Origin: Candidatus Thermoplasmatota archaeon
GTDB lineage: Archaea > Thermoplasmatota > Thermoplasmata > RBG-16-68-12 > JAGMCJ01
DNA length: 49,035 nt
Assembly: GCA_022848865.1 (NCBI GenBank)
Contig: JAJISE010000001.1
Location: 1 to 49,035 of the forward strand
Reading direction: 5' to 3'
Every line of letters starts with the position of its first letter. The stretch's first letter is position 1. A program made the translations under genes and the position numbers. Below are positions 48,787-49,035 of the stretch, piece by piece. The notes below the pieces were generated by a model, which saw only the letters and a program-made list of their open reading frames with translations, was not told the origin of the DNA and did not search any database.

Positions 48787-49035
48787 ATGCGAGAGTACGC
48801 GAAGAGAACTCTAGCTCTAGCCTGCGCTTCTATGATGATTGTATCCCTGCTCCCGGCAGCTCTTGCGGGCGGTGGTGCCCACATCTGGCTGAACGCTGAT
48901 CCTGGAGAGAGAGCGAAAGGTGGAGGATGGAAAGCTGGTGGATGGGTCACCCATTGTGATTTTGGCCCAGACGTTGTGTGCACATTTGAGATGATTGTCG
49001 AGAACAGAGGAAATGATGATCTCACCGACCTGAGA
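48787..49035 (+). CDS. Secreted protein, N-terminal fragment (continues beyond window)
   Basis: ATG 48787 is preceded by GGAGGAAGGTGG and begins MREYAKRTLALACASMMIVS, then LLPAALAGGGAHIWLNAD, a clear signal peptide with a cleavage site near residue 27. The following 55 residues (GGWVTHCDFGPDVVCTFEMI, VENRGNDDLTDLR) contain two cysteines and look beta-rich, similar to CARDB/conserved-repeat domains. The end is outside the window. It is divergent from the DUF835 gene, and both neighbours encode secreted proteins, so it is probably another surface component. Confidence 0.75.
   Translation, partial: MREYAKRTLALACASMMIVSLLPAALAGGGAHIWLNADPGERAKGGGWKAGGWVTHCDFGPDVVCTFEMIVENRGNDDLTDLR

Overview
The window is chromosomal DNA from an archaeon, most likely a member of the Thermoplasmatota (Thermoplasmata-related Euryarchaeota). 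The archaeal assignment rests on TBP, proteasome alpha, the exosome (Rrp4/Rrp41/Rrp42), SBDS, Pop5, prefoldin beta, the KEOPS subunit Pcc1, RpoP, L37Ae, archaeal riboflavin synthase RibC, and TATA-box promoters. The narrower placement is inferred from the alkyltransferase-like/endonuclease V fusion (known from Ferroplasma) and from the DUF835 and KaiC-like proteins. There are no insertion sequences, phage genes or CRISPR arrays. Coding density is high.

Layout. 1-1136: the 5' part of a large secreted protein on the minus strand. 1249-6892: a one-carbon island with an AcsE-like methyltransferase, MetF, MetV, a duplicated ferredoxin-MvhD protein, a COG2509 flavoprotein and DUF3786. 6958-9384: a membrane protein and an MscS channel. 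9509-13766: carAB, followed by a 330-base intergenic region with a candidate small RNA and perfect palindromes. 14101-16629: a TRAM protein with a repeated acidic tail, a zinc-ribbon membrane protein and an M3-like peptidase. 16725-19884: metG, a PHP hydrolase and a roadblock protein. 19987-22007: a riboflavin/FAD operon ribB-ribL-ribC-ribH. 22093-23097: phosphoglucose/phosphomannose isomerase, followed by an 11-bp tandem repeat array and tRNA-Ser(GGA).

23735-32338 (minus strand) is the archaeal exosome/proteasome super-operon, read ftsZ, rnp2, psmA, SBDS, rrp4, rrp41, rrp42, rpl37ae, rpoP, pcc1, pfdB, EMC3-like (DUF106), cmk, cbf5, and leading towards tRNA-Ser. 32437-33457 holds a zinc-ribbon protein and an initiator tRNA-Met interrupted by a 34-nt intron in its T-loop. 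33504-39485: an SCP2-like protein, rnhB, an SAH/5'-deoxyadenosine deaminase, the ATL-endonuclease V fusion, panE, TBP (apparently starting at CTG), a TatD-like hydrolase and acylphosphatase. 39538-41528: a CBS/hibernation-factor-like protein, a small membrane protein and a cyclophilin-like protein. 41599-49035: surface and signalling genes, namely a PKD protein, a wHTH-STAND ATPase, a KaiC-like ATPase, a beta-helix/TM/DUF835 receptor-like protein, and the start of another secreted protein.

The observations most worth following up are the 59/60 intron with a complete bulge-helix-bulge in initiator tRNA-Met; TBP with no conventional start codon; a candidate orphan small RNA at about 13783-13850; the folate-type methyl-branch cluster in an archaeon; a CBS protein with a hibernation-factor-like tail; and four of six convergent protein-gene pairs sharing one CTAG as both stop codons.
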